A stretch of 16,520 bases of DNA, taken from the NCBI GenBank assembly GCA_001275005.1, contig JWZX01002305.1, positions 1 through 16,520 of the forward strand, read 5' to 3'. Shown here piece by piece: positions 1-9,837 of this stretch. The position numbers and the translations under genes were made by a program. Below the pieces are notes generated by a model that ran no database searches, had not been told where the DNA came from, and worked only from the letters and a program-made list of their open reading frames with translations. The DNA comes from Chrysochromulina tobinii (taxonomy: Eukaryota; Haptophyta; Prymnesiales; Chrysochromulinaceae). Positions within the stretch are counted from its first letter, which is position 1. The number at the start of each line of letters is the position of its first letter.

Positions 1-351
1 AGGGGGAGAGGGGGTTTGGTGGGGGGAAGTGGAGGCAGGCATGCGGGCACAAAGAAGCGACGAGGGGGCGGGGGAGGGCGGGGTGTGGAGTGAGGGGGGC
101 GTGCAGGGCGGAGAGGGCCGGCGGCCGCTCCGGATGCGGCCTGTGCTTGCTGTCAGCGACGCTCGGCGATATCACAAGGAATCATCACCTTAGCCTGCTA
201 GAGCTGAGCAATCTCTTCATGCAGCGCCTCAGGGCAGCCGGCGCGATGGCGGCGGGGCAGGGAGATGGGCGATAGGCACGAAGGTGAGGTTGGGACGGTG
301 TGACGACGGTGTGACGACGGTGTGAATGATGGGCGTGCGGCGGCGGCGCAC
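1..351 (-). other. Probable 5' part of NOL6 intron 3; no exon seen
   Basis: NOL6 exon 3 ends near ...FLNPSMRPPG at a candidate donor CGG|GTGCGC (phase 1). The next conserved block expected in the family (a GFLRFL-type motif) is not encoded in any frame of positions 1-351, so the following exon must lie off the left edge, or the gene is broken here. The stretch has a threefold 12-bp tandem repeat (gtgtgacgacgg, ~299-325) and a G-rich plus strand at 1-110. I see no gene of its own. Confidence 0.5.
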
Positions 352-2573
352 CCGGTGGTCGCATGCTTGGATTAAGGAAGGGCGCCGCCGCGAGCAGCTC
401 GACCAGCGGCTCGTCGAGCAACGACGAGAAGAGCTGGCACGCGAGCCAGCGCTTGACGAGCCGGCATGCGGGTGGGAAGGCGGCGCAGCGCCGGCCGAGC
501 GCCGTGCAGAGCGCAATATGCTGTGGCGCGGCGTCGGCACGTCGGCTGGCGTTGGCTTCGTCGTGCCGACCGGCCTTGTCGAGCAGCTTGGCGGTGGGCT
601 CGTGTACGATGCTGCCGGTAAAGGTGTAGCCCCCACTCTGGACGAAGAGGGTGTCGGGCCACACCTCACACAGCGCGTCGCTTTGCTCCTCGAGCAACTT
701 GGCGAGGCGTAGGTGGAAGGCAGTGCGCAGCGTCTCGACCGCCTCGAGGTCGTCCGGCCACTTGCCTGCTCGATGAGGGAAGCAATTAGGGAGGCAATCA
801 GGGAGGCAATCAGCATGCAACGAGGGAGGCAATCGGTCCATTCGAGTCCGGCCACTTGCCTGAAGACTCGAATTGGATTGTGAAGCGCAGCGGCGCGGCG
901 CCCGGCGGCGGCGGCGTGCCCGGCGGCACGGGCGAGGGCGGGAAGCAAGCGATGTCGGCGAGGGCGGACGAGGCCGGTTGGATGGACTTGATGGCAAGAG
1001 GCAGAGGCTTCTGTTCGAAGGCGAGCATGCAAGGGGGGGGGGAGGGGAAGGTAATGGGTGAGTGGCGGTGGCTTCAGCTCGAAGGCGAGCATGCAAGCAG
1101 GCGCGACCAGGCGTAGGTCAAGGTATGATAGAGCCGGATGCAGAGTCAAGAAACAGGCAGGAGGGCGGTCATCGGCGCGGCGACGGGTGGCGAAGGCCGA
1201 CGGGTGGCGAGCGCCGACGGGTAGGGGCGTGGCCTTGAGCTCTGTGCTGTGCCGCGCCGCATAACCGGCAACACCCCCGTGGGGAGAAGGGTGGCGGCGA
1301 AAGACGCGGCGGTTGCTGTGACGCCTCGGCCTTGTCGCCCCGCACCAGACCCCGACTGTGTGTCGGACGAGCCGGAGCCCATGCACATGAAGTGCAAAGC
1401 ACACGAAGTGCACGACCGGCCAGAGGCGAAGGGAGCCTGTGCATGTGCATGTACGCGCATGTGCAGGTATGTGCATGTGGTGCAGGGCAGCCACGCACCA
1501 GATTGCGTAGCGAGCGGTTGAGCGCCTCGAAGGCTTGGAGTGCATGCGGGGCCGTTGTAAAGCCGAGACCGGTAGAATCGGGACCGTCGAGGACGGCGTC
1601 GATGGCGCCTAGGCTGGCGCGTAAATGGGCGCTTGGGACACCGAGGTGGCGCTGGAGCAGGTGGCGAGCGATCTGCAAGGGCACCGTGTGCCGGCGCGCT
1701 TGCGGTGCGTCCCAAACGACGGCATGCACGATGGCCCCGTCCTTGAAACGGCGGGGTGAAGAGAGCTCTCCCCACAGCGCGGTCCATGCCTTGACTGAGG
1801 CCGTCTCGGTAGGTGAGGGACCCTTATCGACCAGGCCCATCGCGGCGCTGTAATGGAGCAGCAGGCCGACGTAGACGGTGCGAGGCGCGGCGGGGGCGGG
1901 CTGCAGCGGCGCCCACGGCGCGAGCCGCGGCCGCCACGCACGCACCCATTCACACCGACCGCCGAAGCCGAGAGTGAGAAGTGCTTCCACAGCGGCCGCG
2001 CCGCCGCAGAGGGCGCCGCGGCGTGCCTCCTCCCCCTCGACGACCTCCCGGGCGAGCTCGGCGGACGCGGGCAGTCCGGTACCACCGGCGCCCAGCCCGA
2101 GCATCGCCAGGCCCTCTGTGGGGTCGTCTGGACTCCCATGCGGCAGTGCGACGGCGCCCGCGCCCGCGGGCAGTGGCGAGTCCGCCTCGGCATCGGGGAG
2201 CGAGAGAGTGAGGACGGTGTCGTACGCGGCAGAGAGGGGAAGGCGTTGGGTAAAGAGCGAAGCGAATGCGGCGGCGTCGCTCAGCGCATGCGTGTCCAAC
2301 GCCGCCAGAGCGAGCGTCGCATGCGTGCGCAGCTCCCGCAGCGCTCCCGCGCTCACGCCGCATCCAAAGTTGATTTGACCGGTGCAGTCCGCGAGCACGA
2401 GCGGGAAGTAAGTGGCGAGCGTCGAGGCGGCCTCCTTTGCCTCTTCCTTGGCGGCGGCCTGCCGGGCCAGGGCGGCCGCGGCCGCCGCCTTGCCAGCCTG
2501 CCCGCCGCCCTCGCCCTCGCCCTCGCCCTCGACCTCGTCCTCCCTCGCCACCACGGCGGCGGCGGCGGCGGCT

Positions 2574-2605
<32 letters not shown>

Positions 2606-3787
2606 CTCGTCCGCGGGGCTGGGCGGCAGCACGATGGGCTGCGAGCCCAGGCCGGTGCGGCTCAGGTAGCTCAGCACGACGCGCACCACGTGATACGATC
2701 CCATGGAGTAGCTCAGGGCGCGCGTGTGCAGCAGGTGCACCATCAGCAAGGTGATCTGGAAGCCGCTCAAGCAGCCGTTCTGGCGTGCGTCTCGCTGGCG
2801 CAGCCAGACGCGCAGCAGCACGGCGGCGTCGCGGAGCGCACCGCTCGCGTCTCGCGAGAAGGTCGAATGCAGCAGCCCGAGCACGCGCGCGTATTGCGAC
2901 TCGAGGCGCACCAGGTTGTTGTACGCAGCGGACGGGCGAGCCCCGAGACAGCGCAGGTTACAGCGCTGCGGACGCAGCTTTGCCGGCGCGAGGGTGTCCG
3001 CGGCGAGCGAAGGGAGCAACCGCACCGACCAGCCGCGGATCTCGGTCGGTGCGCTCGCCTCCGCGTCGCCAGAGACCGCGGCTGCCGCCGTCGTCGCGGC
3101 CGCCTTGGCCTTCTTGCCAGCTCCGCGCGCAGAGGCGGGCGCTTTGGCCGCCGCCGCGCCGCCGTGGGCACCCTCGCCGCCGCCGCTGATAAGAGTGAGC
3201 TCGAGCACGGGCCAGTTGTGCGCCTGCATGTGCGGCAGTGCGATGAAGCGCGGCGGCGAGCTTGCCGACACGACTGAGGCTGCCGCCGTGCTGAGCAGGT
3301 GGGCGAGGTGGGTCAAGTAGAGTAGCCGCTTGTCGGCGTAGCGCTGGTCGAGGTAGTCCTTCTCGAGGAACATGCTCGCCGGCAACTCGACCGCAACGTC
3401 CACGTTGAGCTCGGGCGCGGTCACCGTGCGCAGCAGGTACGAGCCCACCAGGTCCACCTTGGTTGGTGCGTGCCACGTCATGTGCACGCTCTCGTTGGCG
3501 AGGGCGAGGTGCGCAAGGTGCGGGTGCGAGGCTGTCGGCGAACCGCTCTTTTGGCGCTGCCACCAGACGTCCGCGGCCGGCAGCGCGAGGAGCTGAGTGC
3601 GAAGCTCGCGCAGCGCCTTCTCCAGTCGTGTGAGAGGCGCCTTGAATGGCGCAACCTCGCGAAGGAGCTCGTCGGTCTGCAGCTTGAAGAGGTTACTCTT
3701 GAAGAGGGTCTCGGTCTGCGTGTAGCCGGACACCTCGTCGTGCGTCACGGCACCGAGCTTGCGCTTCTTACCGGCGGCTCTGCCCAT
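352..3787 (-). CDS. NOL6: NOL6 / Utp22-like nucleolar RNA-associated protein, 3' partial
   Basis: NOL6 (Nrap; yeast Utp22) is a nucleolar component of the small-subunit processome that acts in early 18S pre-rRNA maturation. Three exons are visible: 1499-3787, 860-1010 and 352-765; the gene continues off the left edge. Exon 1 has a basic N-terminus (GRAAGKKRKLG), the family block VDLVGSYLLRT at residues ~111-121, NVDVAVELP just after it, the LDQRYADKRLLYLTHLAHLL block at ~146-165 and LLRVWLRQR at ~324. Exon 2 starts with PLAIKSIQ, equivalent to the PL-x-x-SVQ stretch of animal NOL6, and exon 3 holds GKWPDDLEAVETLR and LVKRWLACQL. About 950 residues are seen against ~1,150 in human NOL6 (recalled). 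I chose the ATG at 3787 because homology and the basic motif begin there; an in-frame ATG at 3886 would add 33 unconserved residues. An Ala/Gly/Glu-rich insert interrupts the protein at ~392-455. Identification is firm; exact splice points are inferred. Confidence 0.9.
752..862 (-). repeat. 17-bp direct repeat pair with internal 12-bp tandem repeats
   Basis: Perfect copies of CAGGCAAGTGGCCGGAC (sense) lie at 846-862 and 752-768. Between them, units of agggaggcaatc (plus strand) occupy 776-787 (two mismatches), 788-799, 800-811 and 823-834. The outer pair coincides with the exon/intron boundaries of NOL6 intron 2. Confidence 0.95.
766..859 (-). other. NOL6 intron 2, 94 bp GC-AG intron between direct repeats
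   Basis: The donor is CAG|GCAAGT, the best-known GC-donor consensus, and the acceptor is CAG|GCAAGTGG. The 17-base string CAGGCAAGTGGCCGGAC occurs at both ends (plus-strand 846-862 and 752-768), so removing exactly one repeat period restores ESSGKWPDDLEAVE, the conserved NOL6 sequence. At 94 bp the intron is not a multiple of three, so it cannot simply be read through. Its interior is mainly four copies of a 12-mer, GATTGCCTCCCT, on the transcribed-sense strand. Confidence 0.85.
1011..1498 (-). other. NOL6 intron 1 (GT-AG)
   Basis: The conserved reading frame ends at ...RSLRNL and the next conserved block (PLPLAIKSIQ) resumes in another frame. The donor reads CTG|GTGCGT (phase 0). The acceptor is CAG at 1013-1011 or the AAG three bases later; the two differ by one Lys codon. 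The intron begins with a stretch of alternating purine/pyrimidine (TG/CA-rich, ~1436-1490). Its 3' end carries a near-duplicate of the acceptor region: the string CTTGCATGCTCGCCTTCGA occurs both just upstream of the acceptor and 63 bp earlier. Confidence 0.75.
2423..2614 (-). repeat. Low-complexity insert in NOL6 (poly-Ala, Glu-Gly, Lys/Ala)
   Basis: GCN/GCC trinucleotide runs and an imperfect GAGGGC hexamer array encode poly-Ala, then an (EG)n run, then an Ala/Lys/Glu helix-like segment, between the conserved VLSYLSRTGL and TYFPLVLADCTG blocks. The frame stays open, so this is an in-frame expansion rather than an intron. Confidence 0.8.
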
Positions 3788-4227
3788 TGCCGAATGTCGG
3801 GGACAGCCACAGTCGACGTCGCCGTCGCCGGGCCGTCCAAACTCTTGCCAAGCCAAGACGACGCTTTCACGTGAATTCGCAGTCATTCACACACGACAGC
3901 GTTTCCACCCCAGTGGGCCACCGATCACGGCGTGCTGAAACACTCTCGCGCCCTTCTGTCATTTACCTGTTTTCACTTGCTCCAGAGCTGACAGTGACGC
4001 ACCCGACGAGCAAGCGCGCATCCTCTTTCACATCCTCTTCCAAGTAGGGAATCCGTCCCTATCCCTTCGCGGCGGCATCGCGTGCCTCTCCCTCGCTCGC
4101 ATGGGCAAGCGGCAGCACAGAATCCCACACGGGTCCATCAGCCCATCGTATCGTCGACGATGGCGCGAGAGCGGAGCGGCACTGAGGCAGTGGGGGCGGC
4201 GCTTCACCAAAGGCGCTCACGGCGGCG
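3788..4227. other. Intergenic: NOL6 upstream region and 3' flank of the chromodomain gene
   Basis: Both flanking genes run leftward, so this 440-bp gap holds the NOL6 promoter side and the terminator side of the upstream gene. No conserved reading frame, RNA gene or clear TATA element is visible. An alternative in-frame NOL6 start lies at 3886. Confidence 0.5.
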
Positions 4228-6879
4228 CTACTCCACGGGCAGCGGCGCGGAGGCCGCACCGCGTGCGCTCACAATGCGCAGGTTGTCATCCGGTGTGAGC
4301 AGGCGCCTCTTGAAGATCTGTGCGGCCCAGCTGGACGCTGGTGGACTCCCCGCCCGCCACAGCGCCGTGAGCTCGTCATCCTCCTCCCCTTCCTTCTCGT
4401 CCTCGTCCTCCTCGCCCTCCTCGTCCTCGTCCTCCTCGTCTTCCTGGCCCTCCTCGTTCTCCTCGTCCTCGTCCTCCAGCTGGACGGACGGGTTGGGCAC
4501 CGCTGCACGCGCGAGTTGAGTCCCCGCGGCCTCCACGTGGCCCTTGATGGGCTGAACGATCGCCTCGATGTCTTCTGCGGACTCCTCAGCGGAATCCGGA
4601 GCGGCGCATATGGCAGCGGCGCTCCGAGCTCGCTCCATCTCGTTCCGAGCTCGCTCCGTCTCGCTCCGAGCTCGCTCCATCTCGCGCAGCTCCGCCATCC
4701 AAGGCTCTCTCTCGTACGGCAGCGTCGCCTCAGGCCACAGGCCCGCGAGCACGCCCAGTGGCATGGTGGCACTCTCTGGACGTGGCAGCCCGGGTAGCCT
4801 CACACCGACCCAGCCGTCGACGCTGCCGTCCATGCCGTCGCCGACGCCGCCACTGGCGTATGCGGCCCCGTTCAACAGCACGAGGCGCGAGTTGAACGTG
4901 CGTGGCGGCGGCGGCGGCGGTGGCGGCGTCGGGCGGCTCCCGAGGTTCGGGGCCTTCTTCACGCGCTCGGCCGCGCCGCCTTCGGGCTTCGGCGGCTCCG
5001 GCTTGGCAGCGGCGAGCACGACCTGCTGTGGCCGCAGCAGCGTCTCGAGTTGCGCATCGGACGCCACGACGGCGCGCATCGGGGTCATGCCCTCGAGTCG
5101 GATCGTCACGCCGGTCGTGCATGCAGAGATCGCCGCGCTGTCCACGGGCAGCTCGAGCTTCGCACCGTGGGCCAAGGCCACCGCAACCGCCCACAGCTCA
5201 CGCACTGCCTCCGCCGCCTGCTGCTTCCGCTGGCGGCGTGCACGCCGTTCCTTGCGACAGCGCTCACGCTGCTCGCGTCGGCGTGTGGCCCGTTGGCTGC
5301 GGCGCAGCGCGAGCCGCAGCGCCATGAGCGCCAAGTGCTTAGCCTCGGGCCCGAGCAGTTCCCACAGAGGCTCCCACGTATCGCACTCGGACTTCCACCC
5401 TTGCCACTTGACGCGGCAGCGCAGCATCGGGCCAGCCTGCTGGCGCGCGTCGCTCCACACGTCACGCACGTCCACGTCGACCACTCGCTCCACCTCCCAC
5501 GTCTCCTCCATGTGCCAGCGCCGCTTGTAGTAGGGATCGTCGAGACCTCGCTCCACCGTGCTCGACGCTGAAGCGTCGTCAGTTGCCCCTGCTAACGGCG
5601 TGCGGCCTTCCTTCGTCGTTCGCTTCTCCTGAGATGGCGCATTCAAGGGCGCCTTGGGCATCTCCGCCGTGTGCTGCCCCTTCGTTGGCTCCTTGGCCGA
5701 CGCGGCGCCAGCTGAGCCGGAACTTGTGGCTTGCAACCTCTCAGCCGCCGCCTGCTTGGCGGCGCGCTGGCTGCCCTCCTCAGATGGCGTAAAGGTCTTC
5801 CATGGAGGCGAGCCTGGTGCAGTCGAGGGCGGTGGAGGCGTCTGTTCAGAAGCCGCCGGCGTAAGCCGAGGCAGCGGGAGAGGGGTCCACTGCGCCTCTG
5901 CCGTCGACCGGCGCGCCACGATAGAGGCGAGGGGGGCCGAGAGCGGGAGCGCGGAGAGCGGGGGCGCAGCGGGCGTGCTAGCCGCTGAGGGCCGACGCAA
6001 GGACACCGGGCTGGTGACGTGCGGGCCGTTGTGGTGAGCGGGCAGGCGGCAGCCATAGGCGCCGCCATCTGCTTCCAGGAGGTGGTGGCAGAGCCGCCCC
6101 TCTCTGCCGACTGCGCTTGCCGCTTGCTGGAACTCGAGCTTCAGCGCTGCCGCCGCCGTCGCTCTCCCCACTGCCGCCGCTGCCGCCGCTGCCGCCGCTG
6201 CCGCCGCTGCCGCCGCTGCCGCCGCCTTTCCGTATGCTTCTGCCTTCCCGTCGTATGCTTCCGCCTCTCCGTGTGCTTCGGCCTCCTCCATTTTCACATC
6301 TGCAGCCACGGCCGGCGCCGGCGCGCCTTCTGGTTCGTCCGTCTCGTGCATCCCAACATGTGATGATGCCTCCGTGGACATGTGTTCGCTCGCCGGGGGC
6401 AGGGACGGCACGCTCGAGAGCATGCGGAGCAAGTGGCGGCTCGAGCCCGAGGCCGAGGCGTTGGGATCGGACGCCGCCACAGGAGAGAGCACCGTGGACG
6501 GTAACGCTGAGGGCGAGGGCTGGAAGCTTGAGCCTGGCTGCATCGACGACGCATTCGAGGGCCGCAGCGGCGTTGGTTGCACCAACGGCGAGGCCGGCGT
6601 GGGCGAGGGCGACGAGCTGCGCGGCGGCGGAGGCAGCACGCCTGTGGGAGATGAGGTCCAGGAGCCCGCTTTGCTGCCAGCCCAAGCGTCGCCAATCCCG
6701 AGGCGGTGCGGCTTTTGGATCTCGCGACCGGAGGTACGCGAGCCGGGCGTGGGCGTGGGCAGGCCGAGGCGGCTTAGCGTAGGCCGCCGTCTTGGGCTGA
6801 CTAAACTTGACCATCGCGCTGGCGCTGCCGCTGAGGGCAGCTCCTGGCGTGCTGGCGGCCGTACTGCCGCAGGGAGCAT
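4228..6879 (-). CDS. Chromodomain protein with Cys/His motif, Arg-rich and acidic regions
   Basis: A long open frame ends with a TAG at 4228. In order it shows a Ser/Pro-rich N-terminus, a poly-Ala run (~219-237), a Cys/His cluster (~265-288: LCHHLL then CRLPAHHNGPH), a Pro-rich linker, and a chromodomain at ~462-515 beginning WEVERVVD and including VKWQGWKSECDTWEP. The last matches the chromodomain core KWKGF..xxNTWEP with its aromatic cage. Then come an Arg-rich helix (~528-553), a Met-Glu-Arg-Ala heptad-like repeat (~735-754) and a Glu/Asp-rich stretch (~802-837) typical of histone or chromatin contact. Chromodomains read methylated lysine on histone tails. The N-terminal limit is uncertain: the ATG at 6879 directly follows an in-frame stop, and the next upstream coding region lies in another frame, so the start may be an internal exon boundary. 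This could be the 3' part of a single gene that begins at 9607. Confidence 0.7.
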   Translation of the reverse strand: MLPAAVRPPARQELPSAAAPARWSSLVSPRRRPTLSRLGLPTPTPGSRTSGREIQKPHRLGIGDAWAGSKAGSWTSSPTGVLPPPPRSSSPSPTPASPLVQPTPLRPSNASSMQPGSSFQPSPSALPSTVLSPVAASDPNASASGSSRHLLRMLSSVPSLPPASEHMSTEASSHVGMHETDEPEGAPAPAVAADVKMEEAEAHGEAEAYDGKAEAYGKAAAAAAAAAAAAAAAAAAVGRATAAAALKLEFQQAASAVGREGRLCHHLLEADGGAYGCRLPAHHNGPHVTSPVSLRRPSAASTPAAPPLSALPLSAPLASIVARRSTAEAQWTPLPLPRLTPAASEQTPPPPSTAPGSPPWKTFTPSEEGSQRAAKQAAAERLQATSSGSAGAASAKEPTKGQHTAEMPKAPLNAPSQEKRTTKEGRTPLAGATDDASASSTVERGLDDPYYKRRWHMEETWEVERVVDVDVRDVWSDARQQAGPMLRCRVKWQGWKSECDTWEPLWELLGPEAKHLALMALRLALRRSQRATRRREQRERCRKERRARRQRKQQAAEAVRELWAVAVALAHGAKLELPVDSAAISACTTGVTIRLEGMTPMRAVVASDAQLETLLRPQQVVLAAAKPEPPKPEGGAAERVKKAPNLGSRPTPPPPPPPPRTFNSRLVLLNGAAYASGGVGDGMDGSVDGWVGVRLPGLPRPESATMPLGVLAGLWPEATLPYEREPWMAELREMERARSETERARNEMERARSAAAICAAPDSAEESAEDIEAIVQPIKGHVEAAGTQLARAAVPNPSVQLEDEDEENEEGQEDEEDEDEEGEEDEDEKEGEEDDELTALWRAGSPPASSWAAQIFKRRLLTPDDNLRIVSARGAASAPLPVE

Positions 6880-9607
6880 CCTTCAAGGCGGCGGCGGCGG
6901 TGGCGATGGCGGAAGCAGCGGCGGCGGCGATGGCGCTGAAGCTACTCGGGTGACCGAGGGCTCTATCCTGAGCGTCATCCTCAGCGCTGTCGTGGCTTCG
7001 TCTATAGCCTGCTTGGAAGCAATTTCTGTCGCCAACACGGTTGCCATCACCATCGTCGCCATCGATACGACCAACACGGGTTTCATCGCGAGCGTCCTCG
7101 CAAGCGCGATCGCCGCCGCTGCGAGACTGACCCGCGCCGTTACCACCGCCCCGCATGCCCGCGGGCCACTCATGAGCATGAGTGACGATCTTAGACAGCG
7201 TTGGGCTGAGCCGCGTGAGCGAAGGCGAGGGCGGTACGGCCGGCGTCGTGACGCGCATCGCCAAGGCCATCATCGCCGAGTGCAGAGGCGGCGCGACAAG
7301 AAGCGGCGGAGCCACGCACATGGCGCGGCACGCGGGCGGCAGGCTGGGCGAGCGCCTTGATGCGGACAAGTCCGAAAAGTCAAACATCGTGGGGTCGGCG
7401 GCTGAGAAAGGGCGCTTCGCCGTTGAAGGCACCATCAAGCTCATGGGGGCAAGCACTGGCCCGGCATTGGCACGTGGCGTACTACCGAGCTCCCTGAGCA
7501 CCGGCTCAGGGATGGTGGCGAGCACCGGCCCGGCATTGGCACGTGGCGAAGTACTCTGCTCCATGAGCGCCAGCAGCCCGGAGATGGGGCGCGGCGTACC
7601 TTGCTCCTCTAGTGGCCACTTGGCCGCCGCTGGCGCAGCAAGTGAGGGCGATGTCTCTGCTGCACTCCCATCGGCACTCTTGCTGCCATCGCTCTGCGAG
7701 CGGTTAGGAAGGCCGAGGACAGCCGCCCTCGCGCATGCCACCGCAGCTTGAAGCGGCGCGTCGAGCATGCAGGTAAGGCCAGGGGCGTGTACGCACAACG
7801 TGCCGAGGTGCACAGCGGCGGCGGTGCCACCGTCGGCCGTCGCAATCGTCCCAGCTTGGTCCGCATCGTCTTGGCCTAGCTCGGGGTTGTCGCGTAGGTC
7901 GAGTCGCTGCAGCGTGCGCAGCATCGCGACGGCTCGGCACAGCGACGGCACGCACGCGGCACGCAGCCCGCAGCCGCGCAGACCGAGCTCGTGCAGGCTC
8001 GGCAGCGGTGAAGGCGCGTGCCGCAGCAGCTCGCGTGCGAGCACGGCGCCCAAACAGATACGTGCCGCGGCGAGTAGCTTCACGTCGCCCCCCGCCACGA
8101 CCTGTTGAGCTGACGACGCAGCAGCCGTGGCGGGAGCGGCGGCGGCGGCAGTGGCAGTGGCAGCGGCAGATGGATCGGCCGCGGACGAGGCGACGACCAC
8201 GCGGCTGCTCTCGAGATTCAGAATGCGCAGGCTCGATGACTTTGCCGACAGCATCCCTCGTAGCACGGCACTTGCTCCTTTGCCGTCGGCCTCGAAGCCC
8301 CACCCCCGCAGCTGCACCAAGTGCAGCGACGCGCTGGCTGCCTTGAGAGCCTCTCCCAAGGGGCGAGCGGCCCCGAGGCTGAGTAGGCCGCCGCTACGAG
8401 GAAGGCTGCGGGGGGCGTTGGCATTGAGGCCGCCGCACGGCTTGTCGCCCGCGTCGGACTCGGCACCTGCAGGGCTGCTGGTGGCGCCAGCAGAGGCGGC
8501 CCCTACGTCCAGGCATGCGTCGAGGGCAGGCGCGGGTGCGCAGGTAGCTTCGAGACGGAGCTCTTGGACACGCTTGTGGCGCAGTTGCCACACGACGCTC
8601 TCGAGATCCTCGGCGCACTCGAGACGGCGCGCGCGGTGGAGCGTACACCACTGCTCGGGTGACGCCGTCTCGAGCACCCAACGCCGCTTGCCCAGTGGTT
8701 CCCAGCAGCCGGTGCCGTCATCGTAGTCGACCCAGTGCTTGCGCGTGGTCGCGTCGTACGAGGACACGACGCCCGAGTAGTGGGCGCGATCGCCTGACCA
8801 CCAGACTCGGATACGCGCGCCGAGCAAGGCGGTCGCCGCGGCAGGCGGGGCCTCATCCACCTGCGCGTCTGGTGCGCGTGGCAGTGGGCGTGGTGCGAGC
8901 GGCAGTGGGCGTGGTGCGAACGGCGACGAGAACGAGGCTGGCGGTGCTACGTCACTCGTGAGCCCACCGGCTGGCTGCACAGCCACTCGTCGGGCACAGC
9001 CAGCCAGGAACTCGTCGGGCTCGGCGCTCGGGCGTGGGAAACTGGAGAGCTGCTCCACCTCGACCTCCGCCTCGTCCAGCAGCTCCTCACCATCGTCCTG
9101 CTCCTCCTCCTCCTCCTCCTCCTCCTCTTCAAACACATCCTCCTCCGCGCTCACCGCCTTGAAGCGCGCCGCACCCTCGACAACGATTGCGCGGATGCTC
9201 GAGTGGACATCCGAGGATGGCTCGGGCGCGGTGAGGGCGAGCGCGAGATCGGGGTTTCGCCCGCGCCCGCTGGCACACGGCACGATGGTGCCAGCAGCGT
9301 GCGCATCGGCGAAGGATGTCCGATACCACAGCCAGTTGCTATCGTCATCGGTGGCCCACGTGCCCGCTGCGCGCATCTGCTCGTCGTGCAGGCCGTCGTG
9401 CCCATCAGGCTGGAAGCAGTTGGGCGTGCAGCAGGTGCGCTTGCGCTTGGTGGCGCTGCAAGCCTCCCATGCTGGGCCGCTGGCTGTCGCAGTGCCGGCG
9501 GCATGACGGCTTGTAGGCCGCAGCCATCGGGTGTTGCCCGACGCGAGGCAGGTAAGATGCGCGTCCAGGCGATGGCGACAGGACGAGTCGTCGAGGCCGG
9601 TGCTCAT
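6880..9607 (-). CDS. Tudor-like / leucine-rich-repeat protein with Cys/His motif; 3' boundary unresolved
   Basis: The frame is open from the ATG at 9607 (chosen because an earlier in-frame ATG at 9859 would overlap the divergent gene) and shows no stop until deep inside the next gene. Relative to 9607 it contains a Cys/His cluster at ~59-74 (TCCTPNCFQPDGHDGLH), an unbroken Glu run at ~160-169, and a Tudor-like beta-barrel at ~263-312 (RIRVWWSGDRAHYSGVV, then YDDGTGCWEPL), resembling the Tudor/Agenet type that binds methylated histone tails. Leucine-rich-repeat-like segments follow at ~427-466 and ~533-576 (LHELGLRGCGL, LQRLDLRDNPEL), and a disordered Ser/Pro tail with a 23-residue duplication. 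The domain calls are from pattern only. Coding potential becomes ambiguous below ~7190, where two minus-strand frames are both open, so the end at 6880 is nominal. It may splice into the chromodomain frame. Confidence 0.6.
7452..7548 (-). repeat. 69-bp duplication within the LRR/Tudor gene
   Basis: A ~28-bp segment at 7452-7479 recurs at 7521-7548 with one mismatch, a period of 69 bp. It is in frame and gives two copies of PRANAGPVLA spaced 23 residues apart in the disordered tail. Confidence 0.85.
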
Positions 9608-9837
9608 CACCGACGAACGAAGAGGAAGGGTTCCTAAGGCGCCTCTCACAGTCCTCTCACTGGTGTTTGTTGGTTGGCAACACTCGCGAAGATTTCCGTT
9701 GCATGCATCGCTCACGAGTTCTTTCGCACCGGTTCTCCCGCTGCGGTACACGCCCGACAAGACGCCTGTGCGGAATCGATCCGACGTGAAAATTGACGTG
9801 TGTGAGCTCGCCCTCTCCCGCGCGCTCGACCGCGACG
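9608..9837. promoter_or_regulatory. Divergent intergenic region, probable shared promoter
   Basis: 230 bp separate the minus-strand start at 9607 from the plus-strand start at 9838. No TATA box is evident. The AT content is somewhat higher than in the flanking coding DNA. The promoter role is inferred only from gene orientation. Confidence 0.4.

Noticed and set aside
1853-3277. 474-codon plus-strand open frame opposite NOL6
   Set aside because: It is Arg/Gly-rich and lies wholly antisense to conserved NOL6 exon 1; GC-rich DNA leaves complementary frames open.
6374-7360. 328-codon plus-strand open frame with a hydrophobic middle (VAITIVAIDTT)
   Set aside because: It is mostly antisense to the two chromatin-gene frames; the hydrophobic part mirrors Asp/Gly-rich codons on the other strand. 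Not supported as a gene, though the region is flagged as unresolved.
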